NCBI GenBank assembly: GCA_963210315.1
Contig: OY723252.1
Location: forward strand, 1,426,001-1,490,000
Length of the DNA: 64,000 nt
Direction: 5' to 3'
Origin: Rhynchopus euleeides
Lineage: Eukaryota > Euglenozoa > Diplonemea > Diplonemida > Diplonemidae
Below are positions 51,855-60,942 of the stretch, one piece after another (the first letter of the stretch is position 1; every line of letters starts with the position of its first letter). Under the pieces are notes generated by a model. That model searched no databases and was not told the origin of the DNA. It saw only the letters and a program-made list of their open reading frames with translations. A program made the position numbers and the translations under genes.

Positions 51855-52668
51855 CTTACACACTGTGTCATGCCCCCCCAGGCTTCCAGCACAGTGTGTC
51901 ATGCCCCCCCAGGCTTCCAGCACACTGTGTCATGCCCCCCCAGGCTTCTAGCACACTGTGTCATGCCCCCCCAGGCTTCTAACACACTGTGTCATGCCCC
52001 CCCAGGCTTCCAGCACACTGTGTCATGCCCCCCCAGGCTTCCAGCACAGTGTGTCATGCCCCCCCAGGCTTCTAGCACACTGTGTCATGCCCCCCCAGGC
52101 TTCCAGCACACTGTGTCATGCCCCCCCAGGCTTCCAGCACACTGTGTCATGCCCCCCCAGGCTTCTAGCACACTGTGTCATGCCCCCCCAGGCTTCTAAC
52201 ACACTGTGTCATGCCCCCCCAGGCTTCTAGCACACTGTGTCATGCCCCCCCAGGCTTCTAGCACACTGTGTCATGCCCCCCCAGGCTTCCAGCACACTGT
52301 GTCATGCCCCCCCAGGCTTCTAGCACACTGTGTCATGCCCCCCCAGGCTTCCAGCACAGTGTGTCATGCCCCCCCAGGCTCCCCCCAGGCTTCTAACACA
52401 CTGTGTCATGCCCCCCCAGGCTTCTAACACACTGTGTCATGCCCCCCCAGGCTTCCAGCACACTGTGTCATGCCCCCCCAGGCTTCCAGCACACTGTGTC
52501 ATGCCCCCCCAGGCTTCCAGCACACTGTGTCATGCCCCCCCAGGCTTCTAGCACACTGTGTCATGCCCCCCCAGGCTTCCAGCACACTGTGTCATGCCCC
52601 CCCAGGCTTCTAACACACTGTGTCATGCCCCCCCAGGCTTCTAGCACACTGTGTCATACCCCCAGGCC
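51855..52668 (+). repeat. 31-bp satellite array
   Basis: About 26 units of CACACTGTGTCATGCCCCCC plus CAGGCTTCCAG, with variants CTTCTAG, CTTCTAA and CACAGTGTG. One unit at 52372-52392 has an extra CTCCCCCCAGG. The last unit decays into CATACCCCCAGG. There is no stop codon in several frames, so the Pro/Cys/His-rich frames over it are repeat products. Confidence 0.97.
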
Positions 52669-53460
52669 GCCTTCCTCCCCCACTCCGTCGCAGTCACGAA
52701 GTGGCTTTTCGGCGATCGCAGTGCTCCGTCCCTCCTGCTGCAACCAACTGAGGCTTCCGTCCCGTTGCCCGTCGCCACCTCGAGGGAGGTATCCCGGGGT
52801 TTCGACGGCGTCGTCCGGCCCGCCGTCGCCTCACGCCTACCAGTGCCTACCTCCGCCAGCTCCGCCACTCAGGAAGCACAGCTTTGACACCCGCGCCCTC
52901 GTCACACACATCTCTACCGCGCCCCTGCGCTGTGCTCCTCCGTCTCGTTCGCACCCCCTTTACCCTTCATGCCCGTGCAGCACTGTCACCAGCTTTCCGG
53001 CGTAGTCGCCGCCGGTGTCCCCGCTGAGCTTCCACAGGAACAGCCGGCAGACTACTTCGTGACAGGCAGCCGCCCTGGATCCCGTGCCAGAAGTCAACAA
53101 ACGCGTCGGTGATCCGCTCCCGCCCCGCGGCAGCCTTTTCGGTGACCTCGAAGGTGTGCACCAATTCCGACTGCGCCTCGCGTTGCAGCTGCCCGCCCCA
53201 ACTCCTTCCCCTCCCGTCGCCCAGTCAGTCCCTCTCGCGTGCCGCCAGCTTTGGACCACACCCCGCTCGGCCCGCCTCGGCAGTTGTCCCCAGTACGCGC
53301 GCCTCCCGGGTCGGGTTCGCGCCCACACTTTACCAGCCCCCTTGCGCATCGTTTTTTGAGCGCGCGGGAACGCGCAGCACCCCTGGCCATCGGCCAGTCG
53401 CCACCCCCCCCCCCCGGCGCCCCCACCGCCCTCCGCGTCCAGCGCCAGGACAGCACATCC
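52669..53460 (-). pseudogene. GC-rich coding-like region with frame changes
   Basis: On the minus strand, one frame near 53070-53164 reads VHTFEVTEKAAAGRERITDA and FVDFWHGIQGG. Another near 52960-53060 reads CRLFLWKLSGDTGGDYAGKL and VTVLHGHEG before a stop. Joining them needs a frame change near 53070. This suggests a decayed or spliced gene. No family was recognised, and the upstream part is GC-rich with many overlapping frames. Confidence 0.3.
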
Positions 53461-53475
53461 CCTGCTGGCACTGTT

Positions 53476-53572
53476 GCGCGGGGGGCCGCGCGAAGCGCGG
53501 CCCCGCGACCCCACCCCCACCCCGCGCGAAGCGCGGGGTGGGGTCGCGGGGCTGGGGGTGGGGGTTTATCCT
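53476..53572. repeat. Nested CGCGCGAAGCGCG hairpins
   Basis: GGCCGCGCGAAGCGCGGCC (a hairpin with a GAA loop) is followed by CCGCGACCCCACCCCCACCC, then CGCGCGAAGCGCG, and then the complement GGGTGGGGTCGCGGGG. A second hairpin is thus nested in a larger one. Confidence 0.85.
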
Positions 53573-53769
53573 TATCTTCCTTGGGGGTGCAGGACCTCCC
53601 CCATGATTGACGAGTTGGGGGTATAGCTTGGCGGACGATGACGTGGCATCGACAGCGGCTTGCACCCCCCCCTGAAATAGGCGCGTGAACTCTTGCGTCA
53701 CTTCGCACATTGTGCATCATGTTCAAATGACACGCAGGAGCCAGTAGGCTGCCTTTCAAACGGGGTGCC

Positions 53770-53830
53770 TGTCCCTGCTGGACAGGGGGGTCTGGGGCCC
53801 AGCTGCCGGAGGCCATGGGAGTGAACATTT
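53770..53830 (+). repeat. GC-hairpin repeat, copy 5 (degenerate)
   Basis: GGACAGGGGGGTCTGGGGCC, then CAGCTGCCGGAGGCCATGGG and AGTGAACATTTATTCC. The hairpin core has lost bases. Confidence 0.8.
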
Positions 53831-53845
53831 ATTCCTGGCGGGCGC

Positions 53846-53915
53846 GGTTACTCGCGGTATGGTCCCTCGGGGCCAAGCTGCGATGCCAGCACGCTAACCC
53901 AAATTGCAATACGGC
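53846..53915 (+). repeat. Partial copy of the 150-bp repeat
   Basis: It matches the second half of 55533-55682: GGTATGGTCCCTCGGGGCCA, then GATGCCAGCACGCTAACCCA and AATTGCAATACG. Confidence 0.85.
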
Positions 53916-53973
53916 GGGCGCAGATTCGGTGTGAATTGGGCTGCATCCTGGGTAGCCCGGGCCCTACCCGATG

Positions 53974-54067
53974 TGACGATAAATTGTCGCGCAAGGACAC
54001 GCCACAGGGGGGTCTGGGGGGCGGAGCCCCCCAGCCGCCGGAGGCCACGGTAGTGAACGTCTGTTCA
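53974..54067 (+). repeat. GC-hairpin repeat, copy 6 (extended)
   Basis: GACGATAAATTGTCGCGCAA, then GGACACGCCACAGGGGGGTC, the hairpin core, and GCCACGGTAGTGAACGTCTG. Nearly identical to 50751-50846. Confidence 0.92.
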
Positions 54068-54084
54068 CAGGTTGGGGGCGCAGG

Positions 54085-54770
54085 AGGGGGGGGGGGGCCC
54101 GGGGGGGGGGGGCGGATGTTTATGGCGGTTCCTCAAATTGAAGCCTTGCCTGGAGCTGCTCCACAGCGTCCCGGGCATCGCTCTTCGCAGGAACTCCTCC
54201 TTCAAACGGTGCATGGGGATGTAGCGGCGGATGGTGCTCTCGTCGATCTGGCACAGGTCCTCCTGCAGCCACCTGATGCGCTCTTGCTTCGCAGAACTCG
54301 CCATCGTCACGCTTCTTCCTGACGCAGGCCTCCGCGAGCTGCTTCACCAGCTCCGCGTCCCCCCGATGCAACTGCGCGCGCTGGAGGGGGGCCCCGGATG
54401 GGAGGGCTAGGCGGTGCCGCATGGCTACACCTCGTGCAGGCTGCTGGATCGACGCCGCGGTCCCTGCAGCCGGATCGTCGCAAACCCCAGAGCTTGTGCG
54501 GCCAGGTGCAGGGCTGCCACCTGTCTCGACCCGCATCTCCGCCCAGGCCCGCCCAGTCCCGTAGCTCACGCCCGACTAGGCGTTTCATCGCCTCGGGGAT
54601 GAACCCCTCCGGAACTGGGTTCTTCCCCAGCCGTACGGCCTCGTCGTACAGCGCCCGTCTCCTGTATCGCTTTCATGAGCCGCTCGCGAGGGGGTGAAGG
54701 TGCAGCGCCCCTCGACGGGGTGCTGGAGGATGGCCCTCAGGTCATCGGGCTCATCGCGGTGGTATTGACA
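54085..54770 (-). pseudogene. Frameshifted gene remnant of unknown family
   Basis: Coding-like minus-strand segments lie in different frames, in order: DDLRAILQHPVEGRCTFTPS, ALYDEAVRLGKNPVPEGFIP with EAMKRLVGRELRDWAGLGG, AELVKQLAEACVRKKRD, and MASSAKQERIRWLQEDLCQI with DESTIRRYIPMHRLKEEFLR. Moving between them needs at least two frame changes over 650 bp, with no obvious introns. The helical, charged character recalls DNA-binding or transposon proteins, but no family was recognised. Confidence 0.5.
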
Positions 54771-54776
54771 ACTTGA

Positions 54777-54846
54777 GGCCCCCTGTGGTTAAGCCCCCCC
54801 TTGCCAGACCCCCCAGGGGGGGCTTAAACACGGGGGATCCCAGGTA
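54777..54846. repeat. Foldback hairpin, family copy C
   Basis: The left arm CCCTGTGGTTAAGCCCCCCC pairs with the right arm GGGGGGGCTTAAACACGGGG, which continues into ATCCCAGGTA. Same family as 4330-4386 and 4554-4634. Confidence 0.75.
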
Positions 54847-55310
54847 ATAGCGTTTTCCTCGCTGCCCCTGTCGCTGCCTCCCGTGGGGTCTCGACAGCAC
54901 TAGACATTTCTGCGCAGGTAGATTGCCTCCACTACAGGCTCACCCTAGACGAAGAGGGTGTCGCCATGGGAACCAAAAACCTGATGAAGTGGTGTGTAGT
55001 GCTAACACGCCATGAAAGCCTCGCCAACCTGGCCAATTTAGCCGGAGGGGCATCGGTCTACCTGGAACAATGAGACGCTCAAAATACCAAGGGAACCCGC
55101 ACGTCTTCTTTGGAATTCCCCTCAACGGGGAACACGCACCTGACCTGGTGTCCCAAGGCCACGACGCCTCCCCCCACCTGGCACACCGGATCCCGCTGGA
55201 CTGTGGGGACGTCACTAAAGTGCTTGCGTAATAACACTGTGTTCACCACCTCCGGTCTTCACGGTCAGGTGAAGATCAATTTTGCAGATCGCGACATGTC
55301 ATGACCACGT
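54847..55310. other. Spacer without a recognisable gene
   Basis: Ordinary sequence with short frames only. Confidence 0.4.
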
Positions 55311-55415
55311 CATGGGGTTCTTCGGGTGTCCCCATTCAGAAAACACCCGAGAAATATGACAACTTTGCTAAACTGGACCCAACTCCCCACACTCTTTTTT
55401 TTTGCCATTTTTTCC
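55311..55415 (+). repeat. Dispersed repeat matching 41600-41714
   Basis: GGGGTTCTTCGGGTGTCCCC, then AAACACCCGAGAAATATGAC and CTAAACTGGACCCAACTCCC, match the minus strand of the earlier copy with a few substitutions. Confidence 0.85.
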
Positions 55416-55453
55416 ATTTTTGGGCTCACTTTTTCTCACTTTTCTCACTCCAG

Positions 55454-55466
55454 AGCGAAGGCCCCC
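55454..55466 (-). repeat. TIR-like end AGCGAAGGCCCCC
   Basis: Another end of the GGGGGYCTTCGCT family, followed by GATTTTTTGY microsatellite (55470-55515). Confidence 0.5.
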
Positions 55467-55532
55467 TTTGTGATTTTTTTTGTGATTTTTTGCGTTTTTT
55501 TGCGATTTTTTGTGGTCCGTTTACAGCAGTGG

Positions 55533-55682
55533 TCCTTTACAGCGCAACGAGGAGGAGAGCGAAACCGTGTGGTGTCACGTAGAGCAAAAGTAGGATAGCG
55601 GGCCCGGTTCCTCACGGTATGGTCCTTCGGGGCCAGGCTGCGATGCCAGCACGCTAACCCAAATTGCAATACGATTTTTTGT
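55533..55682 (+). repeat. 150-bp dispersed repeat, copy 1
   Basis: From TCCTTTACAGCGCAACGAGG to TTGCAATACGATTTTTTGT. It differs from 58383-58532 at only two positions seen by eye (AAAAG/AAGAG and GGGGCC/GGGACC). Its first 50 bases can encode LYSATRRRAKPCGVT and a stop. Confidence 0.95.
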
Positions 55683-55752
55683 CCTGGGCAAGACGTTAAA
55701 CTACCTGGGAGGGCTTCCCCAGACCATGACGGGTGCTTGCACCAGGAGTTTG
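55681..55752 (+). repeat. Dispersed 72-bp repeat, copy 2
   Basis: GTCCTGGGCAAGACGTTAAA, then CCATGACGGGTGCTTGCACC. It matches 36374-36445 and begins where the 150-bp repeat ends. Confidence 0.8.
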
Positions 55753-56705
55753 AAACAGCCACTCATGCCTTGCGATGCTCAAGTGCCTGCTGGACCCCTA
55801 TGTCCTTCAGGCCCCAAAGCAGGCAACGATATGGGAGCAACCTAACAGGGGAGGTGAAGAGGGCACGGGTCTTAGCCTGATGACACACTGCAACCTCAAG
55901 GTGACTGGCGACACCTCTCCCACAGTCTGCGGCGACTCTGCCGTGGCGACAAGGCTTCCTGTCATGGGAGATCGCTGCGTGGATCAACGTGGCACCACCC
56001 GTGTGCTCGGCAGGTTGTTCCGGCACCTGTTTTCTCCGTGTCATGCTTTTCGTGAGCGTGTCAGGGATGTTGGCACACGCTGGGGAGGGTTCACATGATG
56101 ACATAACATATATCAGAAGCACACACCCACGTGGCGCTGTCCTTGGCAGGACTTTGAAAGTGCCGCCTTGATATCCTTGTTGGATAGAACCCTCATATCA
56201 CACCCTCAATCAGCTGACGACGATTTTTTGTGATTTTTTGTGATTTTTTTTGCGCCGGAAATTTTTTTTTGGGTGGGGGTACCTGTAGGAAAGTACCCCT
56301 CTTCACCCAATTGGATTTTCCCAGTAAGGGGTATCAAGAGGCACCCCATGGCCAAAATGACCCCACCACGATCCGCACGGGCCCCAAATATTCAAAAGAA
56401 CGGGGTTTTGAAAAATCCGAGAGGGGGGTCCCGCTGGGTGGGGAGATGGGGTGTGGTGTGCTGCCTGCTGGGTGGGCTGGAATGGTAGAAACTAGCCCAG
56501 CCCTCTTTTACGCCGCGGCCTCGCTACAGCAGCTCAACCCCGGTGACGCGGCTTGTTTGCCTTCGAGTATTGTTGTTCGTGTTGTGCATGTTTCTGCGCT
56601 AAGAGCTCGACGGAGCAAAAGTAGAACCTGCTGCGCTAGCCCCACCATGCCAGCCTCAGTCCGACAGGACGCGCACAGGTACCGGGCCCCCTCTGCACTG
56701 GAAGC
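55753..56705. other. Region without a recognisable gene
   Basis: A GATTTTTTGT microsatellite lies at 56221-56253. Frames at 55763-56122 (minus) and 55775-56098 (plus) overlap each other. Neither was recognised. Confidence 0.4.
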
Positions 56706-56780
56706 TCACAAAAAATCGCAAAAAAATCGCAAAAAATCACAAAAAATCACAAGCGGGACACCAAAAATCACAAAAAGGCG
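56706..56780. repeat. CACAAAAAATCG microsatellite
   Basis: Repeated CACAAAAAATCGC and ATCACAAAAA words on the plus strand, the complement of the GATTTTTTGY clusters. The coding frame of the following gene stays open through it. Confidence 0.85.
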
Positions 56781-56875
56781 TCGCGGAGGAGGGCAGCTCT
56801 GGTGCCACTGAGCATGATGGAGACGACGCTGCAGATGCGGGCTCCACCAGCGAGGAAGTCCCTCCCTCGTCTGAG

Positions 56876-58432
56876 ATGGATAGCGACACGACGGCTGCGG
56901 CTGCGGTGAAACGCACCGCCATCGTTCTGGACGCCTCCGACGAGGACTCGATGGGGCAGGATGCCGTGAAACGCACCGCCATTTGTTTAGATCACTCTGA
57001 CGAGGGCCCGTCCCTCTGGGGGGCTGGGATAGTGTGTGTGCGACAGCCAGAGTGGGACATGTGTGCGTCTCTTCTTCTTCTTTGGCCGGGCGTGATTGAG
57101 CATTTGGCTCTTCGCTGCCCCGACGATCAGCCCAGTGAGGGCGAGTTGGGTTCTTCTGCGGAGTCATCTGCGTTGACCCCACGCGAATTCCCTGGTTTTC
57201 TTTTCTCGCCTTCCCCTCGAATGAATACCCCTGCTTCCCCTACCCCGCGTAAGATGGGTGCAGAGCACGGTACGCTTGATGCGGATGAATCGTCGGGCTC
57301 CCAGCCTGATGATGCTCGTCTCGCTCCACCAGCAGATACAGCACCGCCTCCGGCGCCCTCTCCGGCTCCGGAGCTCGTGCTGCACACAGACCTGCTGGAC
57401 GGGCTACAGACCCCGCAGTCGGGCTCGCCGCCCCTCCCAGAGAGCGCCACGCAACGGAGATCTCCGAGCCCTTGCGTGGGGCGCCGCCTTCCTTTCTCTC
57501 CCTCTCTCCCCTCTGAGTCCTCGGTGCCCCGCGCGCAGAAGCGGGTAGCACCCATACAGGAGACAGGCGAATCTGCCCTGGGGCAACGCTCCTTTAACAA
57601 CAGAAGAGTAGAACCTCAACCCCCCGTGTCCCCTGGTTCACCGATTTCAGCGTCAAGCCTTCGGCCTGACGAGGATAGTATCATGTCCCCATCAGAACTT
57701 GCTTCCCCCCTTCCTCTCTCGCCTGCACCTTCCCTTGTTGTGGATGACTCGCCGGGCTTTCAGCCCGTCGACACTCGGCTTAGTCCCCCATCAGACACTG
57801 TGTCACCCCCACCACCCTCTCCATGTCAGGAGCCCCTAGTGCCTTTAGACACTGCAACCCCCTCTCTTCCCGACTGGCAGGCAGAAACGCCGTCTCACCA
57901 GGGGGGCGACACGCTCTCCCACGAGTGCACGTCGCCGAGCCCTTACGTGGGGCGTCGACTTCCTTTCTCCCCTTCCTCCCCTTCTGAGTCCTCGGTTCCC
58001 CGCGCGCAGAAACGTGTAGCGCACATGCGGGAGGCAGACGAATCTGCCCTGGAGCGATGCTCGTTTCATAACAACAGAGCAGGTTTTCCTTCCTCCCGCA
58101 CGATCATCAGCACAGCTAGATCAGGCGTGCCTTCCCCTTTCCCACGGGCCTCACAGGCCTTGCGCTTCTTGGAGCGCAAGACACGTGCTGTCCGTCCTTC
58201 TCGTTCTCGTTTCCTCCAGAAGCAGGTGTTGCGTGCGGTTCCGAAGCGCACCCGCTGCATCCCCTCTCCCACCATCTTTCGTTCGGCGGCTATTCCGCGC
58301 TCTTTTCAACGCGTCGTCGCGAAGATTGCGCCTCAGTATCAGCAGGCGCAATCTCCGGCTTCCAGTGTGTGTGTGTCCCCCCTCCTTTACAGCGCAACGA
58401 GGAGGAGAGCGAAACCGTGTGGTGTCACGTAG
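56876..58432 (+). CDS. 518-aa Pro/Ser-rich protein with internal duplication
   Basis: The ATG at 56876 is the first in a frame that is already open upstream into the microsatellite, so an upstream exon or an earlier start is possible. The protein is rich in Pro, Ser and acidic residues. VKRTAI is repeated near the N-terminus. A block VGRRLPFSPS, then SESSVPRAQKRVA, occurs at about residues 200 and 358, showing a duplication with a 158-aa period. The last 100 residues are basic (SRSRFLQKQVLRAVPKRTRC). The final 15 residues and the stop codon lie inside the second copy of the 150-bp repeat. It is predicted to be largely disordered. No family was recognised; it may be a host protein or an element-encoded one. 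Confidence 0.5.
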   Translation: MDSDTTAAAAVKRTAIVLDASDEDSMGQDAVKRTAICLDHSDEGPSLWGAGIVCVRQPEWDMCASLLLLWPGVIEHLALRCPDDQPSEGELGSSAESSALTPREFPGFLFSPSPRMNTPASPTPRKMGAEHGTLDADESSGSQPDDARLAPPADTAPPPAPSPAPELVLHTDLLDGLQTPQSGSPPLPESATQRRSPSPCVGRRLPFSPSLPSESSVPRAQKRVAPIQETGESALGQRSFNNRRVEPQPPVSPGSPISASSLRPDEDSIMSPSELASPLPLSPAPSLVVDDSPGFQPVDTRLSPPSDTVSPPPPSPCQEPLVPLDTATPSLPDWQAETPSHQGGDTLSHECTSPSPYVGRRLPFSPSSPSESSVPRAQKRVAHMREADESALERCSFHNNRAGFPSSRTIISTARSGVPSPFPRASQALRFLERKTRAVRPSRSRFLQKQVLRAVPKRTRCIPSPTIFRSAAIPRSFQRVVAKIAPQYQQAQSPASSVCVSPLLYSATRRRAKPCGVT

Positions 58433-58532
58433 AGCAAGAGTAGGATAGCGGGCCCGGTTCCTCACGGTATGGTCCTTCGGGACCAGGCTGCGATGCCAGC
58501 ACGCTAACCCAAATTGCAATACGATTTTTTGT
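58383..58532 (+). repeat. 150-bp dispersed repeat, copy 2
   Basis: Nearly identical to 55533-55682 and in the same orientation. It supplies the C-terminus and stop of the 518-codon frame and is followed by a GATTTTTTGT run (58522-58566). Confidence 0.95.
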
Positions 58533-58605
58533 GATTTTTTGTGATTTTTTTGTGATTTTTTGTGCTTTTTTGTACCAGACTTATCAAAACCCCATCTGAG
58601 CGCGC

Positions 58606-59271
58606 AGAATACCATCTAAACACCCCAAAACCGCAAAAATACCCCTCCAGTGAGGTACCCGGGTGGAAAAAAATGGGTGCTGCACCTTCGGAGGGACTAC
58701 CTTTGGGTCCCAGCCGGAATTTCCTGGCCGACCCCCCCATAAGCCCCCTGGTTTCCCTCACTTTTTCAGCATTTTCCTCGACTCGCGGAACCAAAAGATA
58801 CGACCCAGAGGGCCACAGAAGCCCCCCAAAACCCCCCAAGAGTCATAGATATGCCCTAAAAGGGGTCGGAAAAACCAGGTACGGCCACTTTGGTGCTCAA
58901 TTTTGACCCAGAATCCCGAAAACTTCCTGATGCAACACTTATGCAACATTTAGCGGTACAGAAGTGGGTCAAATTGTAACACTTTTCGGGATGGCTCTGG
59001 GTGCCCAGAGCACCATCTAAACACCCAAAAACCATGAAAGCCTCACTTCAGTGAGGTATCCAGGTGAGAAAAAATGGGCTTTGCGCCTCTTTGAGGTCAC
59101 CTTTGGGGTTCCGGTGGGTGTTGAGTCAGGAACCCCCCCAGAACACCCCCAGGTACCCTGCTGGAGGCACTCAAAACCGGAAGGGAAAAAAAAAGGCGGA
59201 CACAACTGACACATCAACGGACTACTGATCAAGTAGCACGTACTGACCCCCCCTCCCCCCCTCCCCCGCAA
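58606..59271 (+). promoter_or_regulatory. Tandem 5' monomers upstream of the retrotransposon
   Basis: ACCATCTAAACACC starts at 58609 and again at 59010, a spacing of about 401 bp. In both places it is followed by AAAAACC or AAAACCG, then CAGTGAGGTA, CCAGGTG or CCGGGTG, and GAAAAAATGGG. This is 1.6 copies of a repeated unit directly before ORF1. Tandem 5' UTR monomers that act as promoters are known in some L1-type elements; a promoter role here is inferred. Confidence 0.5.
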
Positions 59272-60942
59272 ATGGCGCCCCCCTCCACGTCGGGATCCGC
59301 TGGGCTAGGCAAAGCGGCGCCGGAGCGCTGGGAACTGCGGGAAGGAGATTGGGACACCCCAATAGCGAAGGACGCGAAGTCCTTCCTCGAGCAGGGCGGA
59401 GTTTATCTCTGCCACAAAAATGAGACGCAGGCTGCCATGAAGGCAGCGATCAACGAGAACGTGCAAGCAGCGATGCTGCTTATCTGCGCCGACGAGGCCC
59501 CAAAGAGCCTCGCAAAAAGCTGCACCGACGTCGTGCTGCAGAGGGGGGGAGAGCTGCGGACGGTGCGACGCTGCATGGTGAACCTGCGAGGGCAGGTGCG
59601 CTACGCCCCACGGGGCGTCACGGCCCCCACCATGGGGGAAGGACTCAAGCCGGTCGTGGTGATGGGACGACAGCTGTCGAAGAAGACGGCGTGCGACTGG
59701 GTGAGACGGCACGGGGGTGATGTACACGGAATCATCACCCTCAACCCCAGGAGGCCCCACCAGGAGGCCCCCACCACATACAGGGTGACGGTCGACGCCA
59801 CCGAGCTGGCAGGGCTGCTGAGAGCGAGCGGCGACGGCGGGGTGTTTGCGCGCCCCTTTTTCACAGGGAAGACGAGGAGCAGCACGGAACGAATGACGCC
59901 CCTCGCACCCGACACACAGGTGGACGCCGCGCGCCAACAGGCACAGGCACTGGGCGGCAGGGTCATCCTGCTGAGCAAAGGTGGGCTCGGGATGGCGGTG
60001 CCCACAACAACGCCGCTGCAGACGGCAGCACAGGTGCTGGGTGACAGCCTGGCACGCAACCTCGCGGAGGAGAAGTGGCTGGTCGACGGCTTATCGACTG
60101 ACTACTCTCGGAAGTGCGTGGGGAAAATGCTGGAGGAGCTGGGGTGGACCCCCACCTTCCTCACTAGCGCACGGACGGAAGGGCGACGCGTGGCGATGTA
60201 CCGCGGAGCCCCACCACCAAGCACCAACCCCATCATCACGCAGAAGGGGATCATCACCGTCCGACGGTACAGGCAGGAGCAGGATGGCCACCTGTTCGAC
60301 CGTGCAGCCCCCCGCAGCACAAAGCCGACCAAGCCCACCACACAGAAGACGCAGAAGAACACGCCTGCGCCGAAGAACACGACTGCGCCTGCGCCTGCAC
60401 CCACACCGACGCCGCCGGCGGGAGTGCCTGGGAGCGAGATGCTGCCGATCAAGAAGAAGACGAAGAAGAAGAAGGAGAAGAAGGCAGCCGGACAGACGGA
60501 CACCCAGATGAGGGACCCCGCACCCACACGCGCACCCACACCCGACCCGCTAGTGGCAGCTCTGCAGGCACAGCTGGAGAGCACACGCGAGGACATGAAA
60601 ATCCTCCGTGCGCAAAACCTCGCCCTCCAGACGCGGCTGGACAAGATGCACGAACTAGTACGTGCAAGTCTGGTCGCGAAAGGGGCCCCCGCAGAGCCCC
60701 AGACTACCGCAGAGCCCCAGACTACACCACAGAAGACGACACCGCGGACGAGGACGGACAGGGACGAGAGGCCACCGACGCCGATCCCCCTCACCATGTC
60801 GCCTGACAAGCGGGACAGGGTCCGGGGGACAAAGACCACTGCTACCTCTTCGCCACCACGGGGCACTGGGCGTGAACGCGACGGCGCGCGTAAAGCCGCG
60901 CCACGGTCCCCTAAGTCCCCGGATAAACCCTTCCGGGTCTGA
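59272..60942 (+). CDS. Non-LTR retrotransposon ORF1 protein
   Basis: The 556-codon frame starts with GCAAATGG, a reasonable start context, and ends with TGA. Its position in front of an endonuclease-RT frame makes it the nucleic-acid-binding ORF1 product. The N-terminal two-thirds is globular. A segment near residues 125-205 (VVVMGRQLSKKTACDWVRR through VTVDATELAGLL to GVFARPFF) has a strand-helix-strand pattern like an RRM. Then come a Thr/Pro/Ala-rich linker, a Lys-rich block (KKKTKKKKEKK, about 394-404) and a likely coiled coil (427-467, LVAALQAQLESTREDMKILR). There is no CCHC zinc knuckle. The frame is the same as that of ORF2, separated only by the stop. Confidence 0.85.
   Translation: MAPPSTSGSAGLGKAAPERWELREGDWDTPIAKDAKSFLEQGGVYLCHKNETQAAMKAAINENVQAAMLLICADEAPKSLAKSCTDVVLQRGGELRTVRRCMVNLRGQVRYAPRGVTAPTMGEGLKPVVVMGRQLSKKTACDWVRRHGGDVHGIITLNPRRPHQEAPTTYRVTVDATELAGLLRASGDGGVFARPFFTGKTRSSTERMTPLAPDTQVDAARQQAQALGGRVILLSKGGLGMAVPTTTPLQTAAQVLGDSLARNLAEEKWLVDGLSTDYSRKCVGKMLEELGWTPTFLTSARTEGRRVAMYRGAPPPSTNPIITQKGIITVRRYRQEQDGHLFDRAAPRSTKPTKPTTQKTQKNTPAPKNTTAPAPAPTPTPPAGVPGSEMLPIKKKTKKKKEKKAAGQTDTQMRDPAPTRAPTPDPLVAALQAQLESTREDMKILRAQNLALQTRLDKMHELVRASLVAKGAPAEPQTTAEPQTTPQKTTPRTRTDRDERPPTPIPLTMSPDKRDRVRGTKTTATSSPPRGTGRERDGARKAAPRSPKSPDKPFRV

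Noticed and set aside
51834..53005. Pro/Cys/His-rich frames across the 31-bp array
   Set aside because: Same reason: a stop-free tandem repeat read in successive frames, with no non-repeat domain.
57127..58275. Minus-strand frames opposite the Pro/Ser-rich gene
   Set aside because: Arg/Gly-rich antisense shadows; the plus frame is longer and contains a conserved internal duplication.
55533..58532. LTR retrotransposon bounded by the 150-bp direct repeats
   Set aside because: The repeats are very short for LTRs, do not show TG...CA ends, no primer-binding site or RT lies between them, and a third copy lies outside.
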